A stretch of 64,000 bases of DNA from the NCBI GenBank assembly GCA_014058105.1, contig JACGCM010002537.1, positions 868,001 to 932,000 on the forward strand, given 5' to 3'. A program made the position numbers and the translations under genes. The notes under the pieces are model-generated. The model did no database searches. It was not told where the DNA came from and saw only the letters and a program-made list of their open reading frames with translations. Every line of letters begins with the position of its first letter. Position 1 is the first letter of the stretch. Origin of the DNA: Kingdonia uniflora. Lineage: Eukaryota; Streptophyta; Magnoliopsida; Ranunculales; Circaeasteraceae. This document shows positions 1 through 13,400 of this stretch, in pieces.

Positions 1-1426
1 GGTTTGGAGCGGTTCCAAGTTTTCTGACAAATAACTCTAGTTTTCATCTAAGGAGAAACTTTTTCCCCCTCTTAGGCTGAGATTTTCTTGGTACCTCAGA
101 TTTGTTAATCACCACGGCTGATTTCTGGATGACAGCCTATGTTTCGTTGCACGGATCATGGTTGCGTTGGGATTTTTGTGGGTGAAAGTATGTCGACGGC
201 GAAGACAAGTGTTGCAGCAAAGAGTCTGGTTTCTCTTATTTTGACCGACTTGGTCAGGCTAAATGTAGATATAATCTCTTAATTCTTGATTATATGTTCA
301 TGGTTTGATTTCCAGTTTAGGCAAAACTGTTGAATTTCACTTTGTTCAGTGCAGTGAAGTACTATAATTTCATTAGTTATATGGAATTATCAAGTGCTTT
401 CTTCATGGTAGGGTGGAGTTGATGTATTCAGAGGTCAGTTTTTTGTTATGGAGTATAGAGGTGGACATGTTGTTGCTTGTGGAGTTGCTTCTACAGCAGA
501 GGATGAGGTGGTATAATTTTATGGACTTTAATGTAGAAAGTGGTTGTAGGTGGAGCGAACTTAAGAAATAGAGTATATCATGGAAATAAATGATACTAAT
601 GGGTATAACCATATGATCTTGGGTTAGCACAATGAAACAAGCAAGATTGATGACTCGTTGGTGGCTTATTTCAATCTTTTCTTCATCTCCAGTACTCAAG
701 TAGTGTCAGCACTTTCGCTTGTTTACAATGCAGGTTAGTACATGAAAGAGATTCAATATATTTTTTGGATTTTTTGTAGGAGGGAGAAGATAAGTTATGT
801 CGGTCACTTGGCTATGAAAAAAGGTTTATTTGCCGAATACTGTTTAGTTGAGCTGACAGTACATTCAGTTCAACAGATTTTAAACTTTGCAATTCAATTG
901 AAATGGCTGTTGAGGTTTTGGGGTAGAGAGGGATTGTCTTTCGAGGCAAGTGACAGTAAAAAAGTATAAACTAAACGAACACGTTAGGAAAGTGGGATCT
1001 TTAGAGTCTAAACTTTCTTTTAGACGTTGTTTGAATAGGTATTCACGGAAGAGTTTAGTCTGGTTTCATTGATGAAATTGAGAGTTAACGAATCTTTTTA
1101 ACTGCTGTTTTTCACTTTATTTCGTATAATCTCATTTCACAGTCAAGAAAAGTACCAACTACCAGTATGCAATTAGATTTCTTAGTTCAGATCTATTATC
1201 TTGTTTTCTTATTATTTTTATCTTCTTAGATTTTTATGGGAAACATGTTTATGCATGCATTACTTTAACATGGTATGAAAATCTTGAGCGTTATCTCTTT
1301 GTAAGTTTCGCCATTTTATGATTTTCTTTGTAGAAACTTATGCATTTACATGCCTTCTTATGAAACTGTGCCTTAAGCGTGTATTTGAACAAGAATTAAC
1401 ATAAAGAGTATTCTGTATTCATTTAG
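1..1426. other. DEG7 intron (3' part), no feature recognised
   Basis: The expected preceding DEG7 exon (the His-containing segment) is not found here in any frame. The stretch ends in a normal acceptor (ATTTAG before 1427). Short ORFs at 403-699 (-) and 742-969 (+) have no recognisable content. Confidence 0.6.
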
Positions 1427-4400
1427 GTTCATGATTTTGGCTTTTTTCGGTATGATCCTGAATCGGTGAAATTTCTGAGTTATGAGGAGATCCCACTTGC
1501 TCCTGAAGATGCTTGTGTTGGACTAGAGATCAGGGTTGTTGGTAATGATAGTGGGGAAAAGGTACTCCCACATCCATGGTTTACTCTTTTTCCTTGTTCA
1601 AATATTTAAATCAACGGATATGATTATTATTCCTAAAAGATTAACCTCTTTAACAGATTTAGCAAACCTAATTCATGTCAAAACCTGAAAAAGATAAATA
1701 TTGGCAGATATATTATTTGCTTGATTCAAAAATCACAGTTTTGTGATATGTTTAGTTATAATTTCGGGAAATTGGTTGACTATTTATTTGATAGTTAGCA
1801 TGGAACTTAATGAAATATTTCTAAAATTTGTTAATTCACCATGCGTGCGTATTGACATTGAGGTTCCATGTGAGGTCAAACATAATTTACTAGTTTTTTA
1901 TCATGTCTATGGTACTCCATATGAAGATTATTCCTCTTCAAAGATGTGGAAGAACTTGGGTTAGGATGGATTGGATTATCCGGTTGGCGATCATTTTGTT
2001 TTTATATTAGCTTTGTCTAACATGTTTGGTTTATTTCAATTATGAGAATTAGATTTGCAGTTCATCGTAGTATTTTAACTTTGCAGGTTTCAATTTTGGC
2101 TGGCACTCTTGCTCGCTTGGATAGAGATGCCCCTCAATATAAAAAGTGTGTGATTATCTTCACTACACATTCTTTTATTCATGCATTAGAAAAGTAAACT
2201 ACATGTTTATATTGCAATATACATGCTTAATCTCTTTTATGCATCTGTGCTATGTTTCATTTTGACGTACACCCTACAGATTATTATGGTCTTCGAAATT
2301 ATTTTCTTATCTTTTCATTATGATTTTTCCTGATGTGGAATGATCTATTTGCTACATTTTTTCTTTCATCAATCTTTGGAGTGAGTAATATTTTTAAGCT
2401 GCCAAAGGAATGTAAAGCTAATTCATGGAAGGCTGGCCGTGGAGTGTTAGAATTCGAAATTATCTTATGAAATTTGCCTTCTAGAATCTTCCGGAACAAT
2501 GAATACCACAATTATTTTGGCCTGGCATAAATAATGCTCTAAACAAATTAAGCAATCATCAGAATACAATAATCTATTTTTTGAAAAAAGAGAGCTTATC
2601 TCTTACTTTAGAATAAGATAAGAAAATCACCAAGAGATTGAGAGAGGTGATCTATGGGACAAATGGTAATATAAGAGCTTATCTCTTATATTAGTATCAT
2701 ATAATAGATTTAACAATTATTTATTATATTAGATCTTTTTCGCTAGTTTTAGTGTATACTCGCACAATATTTTTCTTTTTTGTGCTTTCTATCGTGTTTC
2801 AGTTGGTTTCTCGTATTGCGTTTCATTAGGAAATGCGACAAAAATCGACAAATGGACGAAATGCAACGCATCTGTATCCAGTTGCATTTAAGGGGTTGCG
2901 ACGGATATGCGATGCGATTCCAGGTTGCATTAAATGCACCTGTCGCATTTACGAGCGCATCTGTTGCATCTGACTATCTTGGGCATTGGTAAGTAGGTAG
3001 CTATGGAGATCTGTTCTTATGGACCAAAAGTCTATGAAAAAGTGTAATTGATTCGAGGTTTGAGGTTTGGTGTTACAGATTTAGGGTGAGTAGCAAAGAG
3101 ATGGTGGAGAGATACGGTTTGGGGATAGGCGTGGGATTATGAATATTATGAAAATTTGGGAGAAATATTAGGATTAAGGTTGACATAGGCAATAAGGTGA
3201 GGCTTGGGGAGGATTATTGGTTGCTTGAATCATCCTTAAGGAATATTATCCAATATGTTTACTATTTCAGATCATCGCAAGTTCACAGTTTTTTTGAAAT
3301 GTTGAGTATGGATCATACATGTTTGTTATGTAATTCGAGCTTTTAGAGCCATTTTAATAATCACGATTGATAAAGTAGGCAACCATTTTCAGTAAGTTGA
3401 CACTACCGATTCGAAAAATAGTAGAATTGGACAAAAGGGTATATTCTCTTAGATCTTTCTACAATACCTTTATTTGTTCACTATCCCTAGTTCCGTCATT
3501 GATTGCTGAGAATAAAATTTAGGTGCCTAAACTTTCGACTAAGTTTTTTCTGTCCGCTTGGACTTTCTTGAATAAGGCCAAACAAGTACAAGCTATTATT
3601 CTATGCGTAAGCGTAATGGAGAATCCATAGACCATCTTTTTCTTCATTGCCATTTTTTTTCCATAATTTTTTGATTTTTCTCTATAGAAAAACTTGCTTC
3701 ACTTGGTCCAATCCTAGTAATTTAATGACGCTTTTATTGAATGGGAGTTCGACTAACCTCTTTGGACAAGGTAGGGCTATGAGGCCGCTTGTCCCTTTTG
3801 ATGTTATATGGGCAATTTGGCTAGAAAAGAATGCAAGGAATTTCGAAGGTAAAAAAATAGCTGAAAGGGAAAATTATTGTCTCGATAAAATCTTTTATCT
3901 TTTGGTGAAGTAAAGCGTCGTTTGGCATGAAAGAGGTGTTCTTTGACTCGTTTGCTGGTAGGTGGAACAATGTCTTCTTGGGATTTTCATGATGTTTTAC
4001 TTTAATTTGAGAGGCTTATAATTTGTGGGTATTCAAAAATATTTTAGCACCTTTTTTTTAGTCAATATCTCATATTGAGATAAAAGATCTTCAACCTGTA
4101 GCTAGGGTTCGACTTGAACCTTAAAAATTTTAAAAATCAGGACCTCGAACCACGTTTTTCTAGATAGATCAGAATCATAACTACAAGGCTTACAATTTTC
4201 AACATCGACCTTTCCTAAGAAAACCAATCAACATTTAATTTGGGCCAATATAGAGTTGAAAGGAGTTTGAGTAGAGTCAAAACCAAGAACTTAAGTGGGG
4301 TCAAATGTCAACATAGATATTATTTTTCTTTGAAACTAGAAAAGTGAGTGAGGTTATGACCCAAGGGGTGCCGTACTAGTTTCGCCTCTGATTATATCCC

Positions 4401-7400
4401 TGATGTCTGCAAGTGATAATAACTGAAGAATAAGAGGGAGAGCGTGTTAATTGTTTTAAACACTTCTTATCTGTCTATATTAATATTTCAAAATTATGAA
4501 TGATTTTTTTTTAATTCTTAGTGATGGTTTGCTTATTATTTGCAGGGACGGTTACAATGACTTCAATACATTTTACTTGCAAGTAAGTTGTATCATACTT
4601 AATTTGACCAATATATTTTTCTCATACTTTTATCACTTGCATGTAGAAGTTACTCATGACTTGATTCTAATTCGTTTACTTTCTTAGGACTAACATGAAA
4701 ATTTTATTTTGGCAATTTTAATCCTTAGAAAATGTAGAAAAATCGAAGCTGTCCGCGTATAAGTCTAGATGACTAAATTGATGCCATAAAACAAGGAAAA
4801 AAACTATTATATCAAAATAAATCATTAAGAAAAGAAGAATAATTCATGATTTAATCCCCCCCTTTGACAAAGATATCTTTGAAGAGGACAAGCCTGATGA
4901 GTCTTGGAGGTGTAAGAGAGATGCAAGACCAAACTCATTGTTTATTCCTTTTGACTGAACTAAGCAAGGTTGCGGAAGCTTAACCTTTGAAAACTTTTAT
5001 CAAGAACAAATCAAAATTTAAAGAACTATTTTTTGATCATCAAAATCCTAAAACGATCTCTAGTAATTATTTCTCAAGCAAAAATCTCCACAAAACCCTA
5101 ACCTTGGTCCTCTCTTTATAGGTGAGAGAGTCCTTACAAAGATAAGAAACTTTTTGTAAAGTAAATTATTTGATATCTATGTAACATGGACACTCCATAT
5201 TCCAAAAAAAAAATCAGTGTCCAAACGTGTCGGACACTTGGACACTCCAATGGATACCTCTTTCTCAGACATCGACTTTTAGAAATTATCCAGTTCTTAT
5301 TCAGCCCTACTAACTACTATCATTGTTTTATGTTTGTTATTAGTTGTAAATTAACCCATAAGTTACTAGCGTAATTATATAATCATAATACATTCACATA
5401 TAATTAGACACAATACAGGAAACATGAAGAAATGATACTATCTGTTAACTATAAGGTCGTATTCGCGTTTTCACTTATTTTTCAACCATTGCGTCAAACA
5501 CATCGTATCCGTGTCAGACATTGACACACGTACCCCTGTCAATGTTACATAACTTTATTTTAGCAATTTGAATTTGAATTTGAATAAATTATTAAATCAA
5601 ATGGATTCTAAAAATAAAAGAGATTCTAAAAAAGAAATAAAAATCTTGAGAGGAGAAAGAGAGAGAGAGAGACACCAATTAGGAAACCCTCGCTGGTGGG
5701 GAGACAACTCGTGTCATATCAGATGAGTTTATAAAGAGAGAGGGAGAAAGAGATAGATAGTGTCGGCTTTTTTTAGCAAAAGAGAAGATAAAGATCATGC
5801 ACGTGGTGTCACTGAAGGAATCATAAACCTGTAATTGGTCGTGGACGTGGACGGATTCGTCTAAGGCTGCATACATTTTCTCGACTCATGACTTGGTCAG
5901 GTGCTTGAGTTTTTTAATTAAATATATCATGACCAGCTTAACTCAGTGTTCAATGTTTTATTTGTTTCGGTGTATCTATGGGGAGTGCCGGAGTGGTGAT
6001 TGTTTGGTTAGTTTCAAAGAAGGCTCAGGAAAAAAGTGTGAAGTTCCAATTGGACATTTTGTGTTTCGTTTGATGTGTTAATGAGAGCTCAGTTAACTTT
6101 TGGTTTACTGGTTAACTTGGCGAAGAGTATAATTGTAAGGGTTGGACATCTTTGAAGTATCAGAAACCGTGTTAGTTCGTTGGGATGCGGCATAGGGATT
6201 ACCAACGATTTATCTGGGTATGCCAATGGAGCGCCGTCACTGTGTTCAGAGATGATATCTGAGGTACAATTATAAAATAGTTATGAGAAAAACTGGCTGT
6301 GAAAAAGAAAGGCGTTTTCAAAAGGAAGCATTTGGAAGTTGGAGAAGATTGTTAGGAGTTGCATTTGAGAGTTGGAGAAAATTTCTAGGAATTGTATTTA
6401 GAAGGCCGATGTATTACCCAATAAGTAAACGTTAGCGGTTGATAGTTCCTCATGAGTATGTGTTAGTTGTTGATGGTATGAATATGAATAAAGGTGATAT
6501 ATCTAGTTTTGAGCTACTAGAAGAGCATGACATTGAGGACAAAAGTGTCTTGCCGAGAGGGTAGCCTTAATGAATCTGGCAGAGTTGGTAGCGGATAAGA
6601 GTAAACTAATAGAGATATTTCCTGAGCGGGATGTGGGGTGGGTACATGTTTAGAAGGCTTGTTACCAAAGGATAGTTCTTGTTAATTGTTCGAGAATATG
6701 GAAATGGCCGAGATTACTTGATCTCTCATTTCCAACAACACGGGTATGCTCCACGCTGGTCCTTTGACATTTAAACTTTCCACTGAATTAGGTGTCAGGG
6801 AGATTCTTCCTCTTTCTCAATTCTGATATCCATCATTCCTTATTGAGGAGTTCTAAAATGTCAGATTATTGCTCCTTTATTGATAATTATTTGGAAGGTG
6901 AGTGTTTCCCTTAACATTCGTAGTCATTTTCTGAGAGTGTCAGTTATAGCGTTCGAGAAGATCTAAGAAGCGTCATATAAAGTGGATTTTGATATGAACA
7001 CCATAGCTAGGTCTTTGTATGTTAACAAGTTTCGTAGTTGTTCTTCAATACGTTGTTTAGATGAGTGAGGTAAGGGTTTAATAGTGGTTGTCGTAGTCAT
7101 GGTCCCCTTAACTAGATTTGCAGTCAGCTTTTGAGTGTTAGAGATAGGATAGACTTACAGGTCAAAGGGGGATTTCTGGGAGGGAAATATTTGGGGGGAG
7201 GCAGTGATTATGGTTGAGAAAACTCTTAGATGGTATTATGGTATGATCCACTGGGGGTGGGATGGATAGGGGACAGTTGGAAGCCATTGTTAAGGCTATA
7301 TTTGATAATAATAAGACTTTTCTACACCAGGAGGCTCCAGATATTGTTGTTGAGTGCCAGTTAGAGGTAGTTGGGGTTGATGATTGTATAACAAGTGATG

Positions 7401-10400
7401 ACTTATCCAGAGTAAGTTCCTTAGGGTATCAGGGTTAGGCTTTGCTAGAAAAATCTCAAGATTAAGATCTTTCTATTTCTCTTTTGATTTGCCAAATACC
7501 TTGATCCACGTTTTGTTGTTCCTATTAAAAACTGCAAGTCTAGTTTTCTTAGATTGCACAAATTGTGATTTCTTGAAAGGGGATGTCCTTCTCATTGCCA
7601 CCTGAATTGTAATCACAAGACATTCCTGTCCTTGCGCATTTATTAAAAGCAAATGCTCCAAGCATCCAACTGCACTTGAATTCCCTTTCTTACTTGTAAT
7701 GCATATTTTATTAGAGAATTCATAGGATTCTTTTTCATGTAAACTGATAATATTAACGCAATTACCTTATAATATATTTGTAGTCTATGGACTGTTTAAG
7801 GTCAAGACGTCAAGTTGCCTAATGTAAACTAAAAAGTTCGATCATTTTCTTTTGTGTCTTATTGCGTGTTTCTTCTTTCGAGAATTCAGGCTGCATCAGG
7901 GACAAAAGGAGGTTCAAGTGGTTCCCCTGTCATTAACTCTGAAGGAAGAGCTGTGGCTTTGAATGCTGGAAGCAAAATGACAAGTTCTTCTGCTTTCTTC
8001 CTTCCGTTAGAACGTGTTAGTAATTTTTACACTTTACCTTCTGAGTTAGAGTATCTTATGTCGTGCTTCTTTTACTATCCAAATATTTGAACTCGTTTGT
8101 TGTTGTTTCGCATTGCGTGATATGGATGCTATAAAAGCTTGGTTACGGTTTTATGATCTAGGGCCATGATCTGGGCTCTTAAGTAAGCCTCTTATAATAC
8201 TCCCTCGGCACCTATATCCATATTTCATTTCCTATTAAGCTTCAAGCTTCCAACACCATTAGAGTTATCTTTCTTGTTGGTATTGCATGTTGTATTAAAC
8301 TATTATACTTTAAAATCAAAACCAGGATTATTCTAGATAGAATTCGAGGGGCCGGGGATGTCTTATATGATAAATGGATTTCTTAGTAAGATAATTTATT
8401 GACCAACCAAAAGAAAGCTCTTGGAGATTAAAGCAAAGTACGATCGAAGGCCAAAGGATAAAAATGACTGGGAAGAAGATAAACAAGAGAAGACAAACAT
8501 TAATAAAATATAACAACGATAATATGTCCCATCTGGCCATTGACACTGAATACTTTTTTTCATTTTGTTATTCCCTCTAATTGTTTCTAATAATAATTTC
8601 TTCTCTTGCTTTTGTAAATAAACTTTATATCCTCGAACTCAGACCCCTCATGCTAGGTATTCTAGAGAAGGTCCATTGTAGAATCAGTAAATAATTCTTA
8701 AGAATATCTCGTCCCTTATTTTCTTCTTTGCCCTAAAGTGTGGATCAATTTTCTTTTTCCATAGGAACCATCTATCCATGTATGGAGCATTTCATTTCTC
8801 AAAAGCCAAGGCCCGCCTTTGAGTGAAGAGAACTGAAAAAACTAACACAAAACCCCCCACTTTATGCCAAAAATCTCAAGAAATGTTTTTAAACCTAGGT
8901 CGCAAAAGAGCAATGTATCAAGAGATGATCAATATCCTCATTCCCAGTTTGACATAATTAACATTGGGTCTCCACATCCATTTGTCTATGATAAATAGAC
9001 TGTTCATGAATTCGTTTCTATAACTTCAACTTTAAGCCATGTTGACAATTGTCGTTGTGAAAGTCATGTTAAGAAAGTGCCCATTTCTTGGCTCTACCAT
9101 TAGAATCAACTCCCACAATGAAGATCCATATGTAAAAAGTGCAGAAATCCCTCTCCATGTGCCTAACATATCTATAATAGACAAAATATTTCAGGTGAAA
9201 GCACCACCTATGAACTAGATATAAGTTCTATCTTACTGAACTTATCCCAAGAGGAAAACACGTATCATGGGTGATCGGAAAAAGTGTCGAAAGAAGGAAG
9301 GACGGATCAGCTATTAACTCTTCAAATCAAGCAACTTGGTATGAGGATACATATTTCATTGATGGTCATTTTTTGTAGATGGCAGTTATTGAGCTAGTTA
9401 AGAGAAAATAAAGGACAGCTGTATGGGTTTTATCATCAAAACATTATAGCGTCTAGTTGGAAGTAAGACTCAACCGAATCATAATCTATCTATTATATCG
9501 ATCTCTTGAAATTGAAGAAGCTACATATAGTTCTAAAAAAAGAAGTACATGTATTTAACTCTTGAGATAGTCTAGGAATTCGACTGTTGCAAAACAAGTA
9601 CATGTATTTAACTCTCAATATAGCCTTGATTTTGTAATCATACCTGATCAAATTTCTAAAAGGTGTTTACTCTCAGTTAAGATTAATGAGAACCTTTTCT
9701 TGAAAATACACCAGTTTTGTTATTTGTCAACTAGTAAATACCTATCAAAGAAAATGATCATTTCAAAGTTTTGTAAACCTACTATCTGTAGTGAGTTTGT
9801 AATATCCTATGAATAGTAATAGTCAACTGAAAATATAGCTAGTCATCGTAAGTTTGACATTGGGACATGTTAAGCGCACTGCACCAATCTCTTAGGCATA
9901 AAATTAGGTTGGCATGAAGTGTATAAGTCTTAAGTTTGTTGCAATTTTGGCTCATATGAGTTCCAGATTTGTCTAGAGAATTCTAGATATTAGCCACTAA
10001 ATATTGTGAAGAGCTCTTGTTGCAACATTAGAGTTCTGAAATTTATTCTTGTTACTCTTTTATTTTAAATTGTGCCATCCAACATCATTTGAAAGGCTTT
10101 AGAACTGCAAGTTAGTTATTCTTTCCTGGTTTAATCCTTCTTATCTTACTATTGTTAATTTGGTAGGTTGTCAGGGCATTGAATTTATTACAGAAGGGAA
10201 AAGACTTATCTGCAAGTGCATGGGCGACAGTCGCTATACCTCGTGGTACACTTCAGGTTTGTTTGGCTCTAAAATTTGGCTACCGTAAACTATATTAGGT
10301 GCCGAAAATTGAGTAATAATTAGAGCTTAAATCCCTGATTTGCAAACAATGGAGGAAAAATCTCTCATCAAATTTTACTGTTCTCACAAACACACATAAC

Positions 10401-13400
10401 ATATCAATAGGGCCTTCAATAAAGCTATGGAGATCATTAGCTAAGATCTCTTTAATTCCCTCTGACCTTTCAAACTCTCTCCTTAATTAAAATTCAGATG
10501 AATGAGAAAGAAAAGAAAAAAACTAACAGAAAAGGAAGAAAATAAAATAAAGAAATGGAAGGTGTTCGTGACACTCGGGTGCACTTACGTCCCACGCAAG
10601 CTAGGTGCGACTCGCTCACATTAATTCACTTCTCCTAAACACAATACCATGCTTTTTTAACATGCTCGCTTTTGCTTTAATAGATAAAAACTTTTGAAAC
10701 ATATGCTCAGTTCTTTTTTTTCCTTTTTTTCCCCCTGCTTATAACTTAGCTAGTAATAGAGGTTAGATTCGAATGCTTGCAAATTTTTACTGAATTGTTA
10801 ATATTGTTTAACTAATGAGCACATTAGTTTTTGTTTGTTAGGGACAACAAAACTGTTTACTAATGTGGCATTGTACACATTTCAGACAACATTTCTGCAC
10901 AAAGGATTTGACGAGATCCGTAGGCTTGGACTCCGAAGTGAGACAGAAGAGGTAATTGTGTCTTTGCCGTTCTCCAAGTAATTTGCCTATTTGGTGAAGT
11001 TCTTTAAGGTCACCCTTAAATGCTCATTTTCTCATTATTCCCACGTTATTTTTGTATTAGACAAATTTTGGGAGTTTTCTTTATCTCTCCCCCCCCCTAT
11101 GCAATGTTATCTTCTACTTTATTCTTCGTAATTAATTAGATGATAAGGCATGCAACTCCTGATGGTGAGACGGGAATGCTTGTTGTCAATTCTGCGGTGA
11201 GTTCGGTTTCTTGCACTCTTAGTGATTTCAAATGCTTTAGTAAGTTTATCACTTTAGACACTTCTGACATGCCACTAATGCTCATATTCCAGGTGCCAGG
11301 TGGCCCTGCCCATAAGCATTTAGAGCCAGGTGACGTTCTTGTTCGGGTGACTGGAGAGGTATGTTGTTAGATATTCCATATACTTTGATAATGGGTTGTG
11401 GTACATGTACACGGAATTTTCTGTCTATTGTGTGAACTTTTGACTGTTTTATTTGACGACCATTACTCAATTCTTAAAATTTTCAGTGCAGGTCATTACT
11501 CAATTCTTAAAATTGGAGACTTTACTTGATGATAATGTTGACGGACAGATAGATTTACAGATTGAAAGGGGTGGCAACACCTTGACTGTGCAGTTGAAGG
11601 TAATTTTCACTCCCTCATTACTTTTTTCTAGATTGTATTTCACAAAGAGTGTTGTCTATGCACGCACACCAAGGATAATCTGGTTGTGAGGTCACATTAA
11701 ACATGTATGCAAAATAAAAAAATGGACCTTTACGGGGTCCGTGTTTGACAAAGTGAAGTGTATTGCTTTGCCCGCTATTTGATCCAGGAGGATCTAGACA
11801 CTAAACCCCTTAGATATAGACAAAAGGTGAAGTCTGTTCGAATAAACATTTGTTCTGTTCGAACAGAGACTGTTCTACCTAATCTATTCGAATAGATTTT
11901 TGGGTCTATTTGAACAAATTCTGTTATGAGTAGTCTATTCGAACAGAGAATGTTTCTGTTCGAACAAAGGCACGACTTATCATTGTTTTAGGTCGTTTCA
12001 AGGGCATTTTTGTCCTATGTTGAACAGGAAACTTGGAACCTTTAAGAGGGCAAGGCTAGGCAATATAAAAGGGATCTAGAGATCCAGAGATAGATCAAGA
12101 GAGGAATTCATTGTAATCAAATTTTGAGCAATTGAAGCTCTTTTTGGGAAGTGTTATTCACCAATTTTGTGTTCTTCGCATTAATTTCTGCGATTAGGTT
12201 AATCTCAATTCGATTGTGGAATATACTAAATCTATTTCCAAGAAGCATGTGCAAAGAAAGGAAAGTTCGTCAGTGATCATCCTCAGGCAGACTATCCTTT
12301 ACTCTTGTTGCTGCATTAAATTTAAGCATATTAAAAAAAAAAAACAATGAAAGCAAAGAATTTTTGAAGAAGAATACAGAAGATCTTATTAACTTGCTTG
12401 ATTTTCAACATAGGAGCACCTATCACAGTTGACAAGGAACAATGATTATATTAATATTTCAACTACCCTAATTTAAGTTCTAAAGAAGAATATGAAAAAA
12501 AGAGAGGCTAAGTTAATAGTTCATTTCTGGGAGGTCATTGAATGTTGTATTTGTTAATGAAGCTCTCCTAACATGTGATTGAAAGTTAGTTATAAATCCA
12601 AAGAAGCATAGAGTCTGAGACGGTTAATACAAATCCTTTTAGCTTATACCAAAAACTTCTAGAGCTAAGGAATTTTAAAAACTTAGCCTGACCAGTTTTA
12701 TCGCGGTCTTATCGCGGGTTTACAAGATTTTAGTTAGAGCTTTGGTGAGGAGGTTGGGAGAAGTGATGGGTTTGGTGATTTCTATTTTTTGAGTGGCTTT
12801 TGTTTATAAGTAGATCCTTGATGGTGTTCATACGCCACCGAGTTAATCAACTCTAGAATGAGGGATGATGTACTGGGTGTGATTGGAAAATCGATTTCGA
12901 GATGGCTTACGACCATGTAAGGAGGAACTTTGATTTGTAATTTTTGGAGCGGATGGATTTTGTGGCAAAAATAGAGGTAGTGAATAGAAGTTTATATACT
13001 CATAATTAAATTTCCGATCTTGGTTGATTAATGGTTGACATTTTTTTTCTTGAGTTCTAGGGGATTCGACATGATAACCCTTTATCTCCTCTGTTCGTCA
13101 TTGTGATGGGGGTGGCTTTGAGCAGATTGATGTACAAGGCTGAGACTTGGGCATCGATTCTTGGGTCTAAGGTGAACGAAGAACAACCAAAGATTACTAA
13201 CCTTCAGTTTCCATATGATACTATCTTCTTTGTTGGGCAAGATTAACGGGAGATTAGACATCTTCAGCTTGTGCTATTGAGTTTTTAGTTGGCTTAGGAT
13301 TGTGTGTAAACTTGACAAAGAACATAGTTAAGGGGTTGGAAATGGTAATAACATTGGGAACTTGGCTCTTTTTTTTGAGGTCTGGTATGGTATGCCTCTT

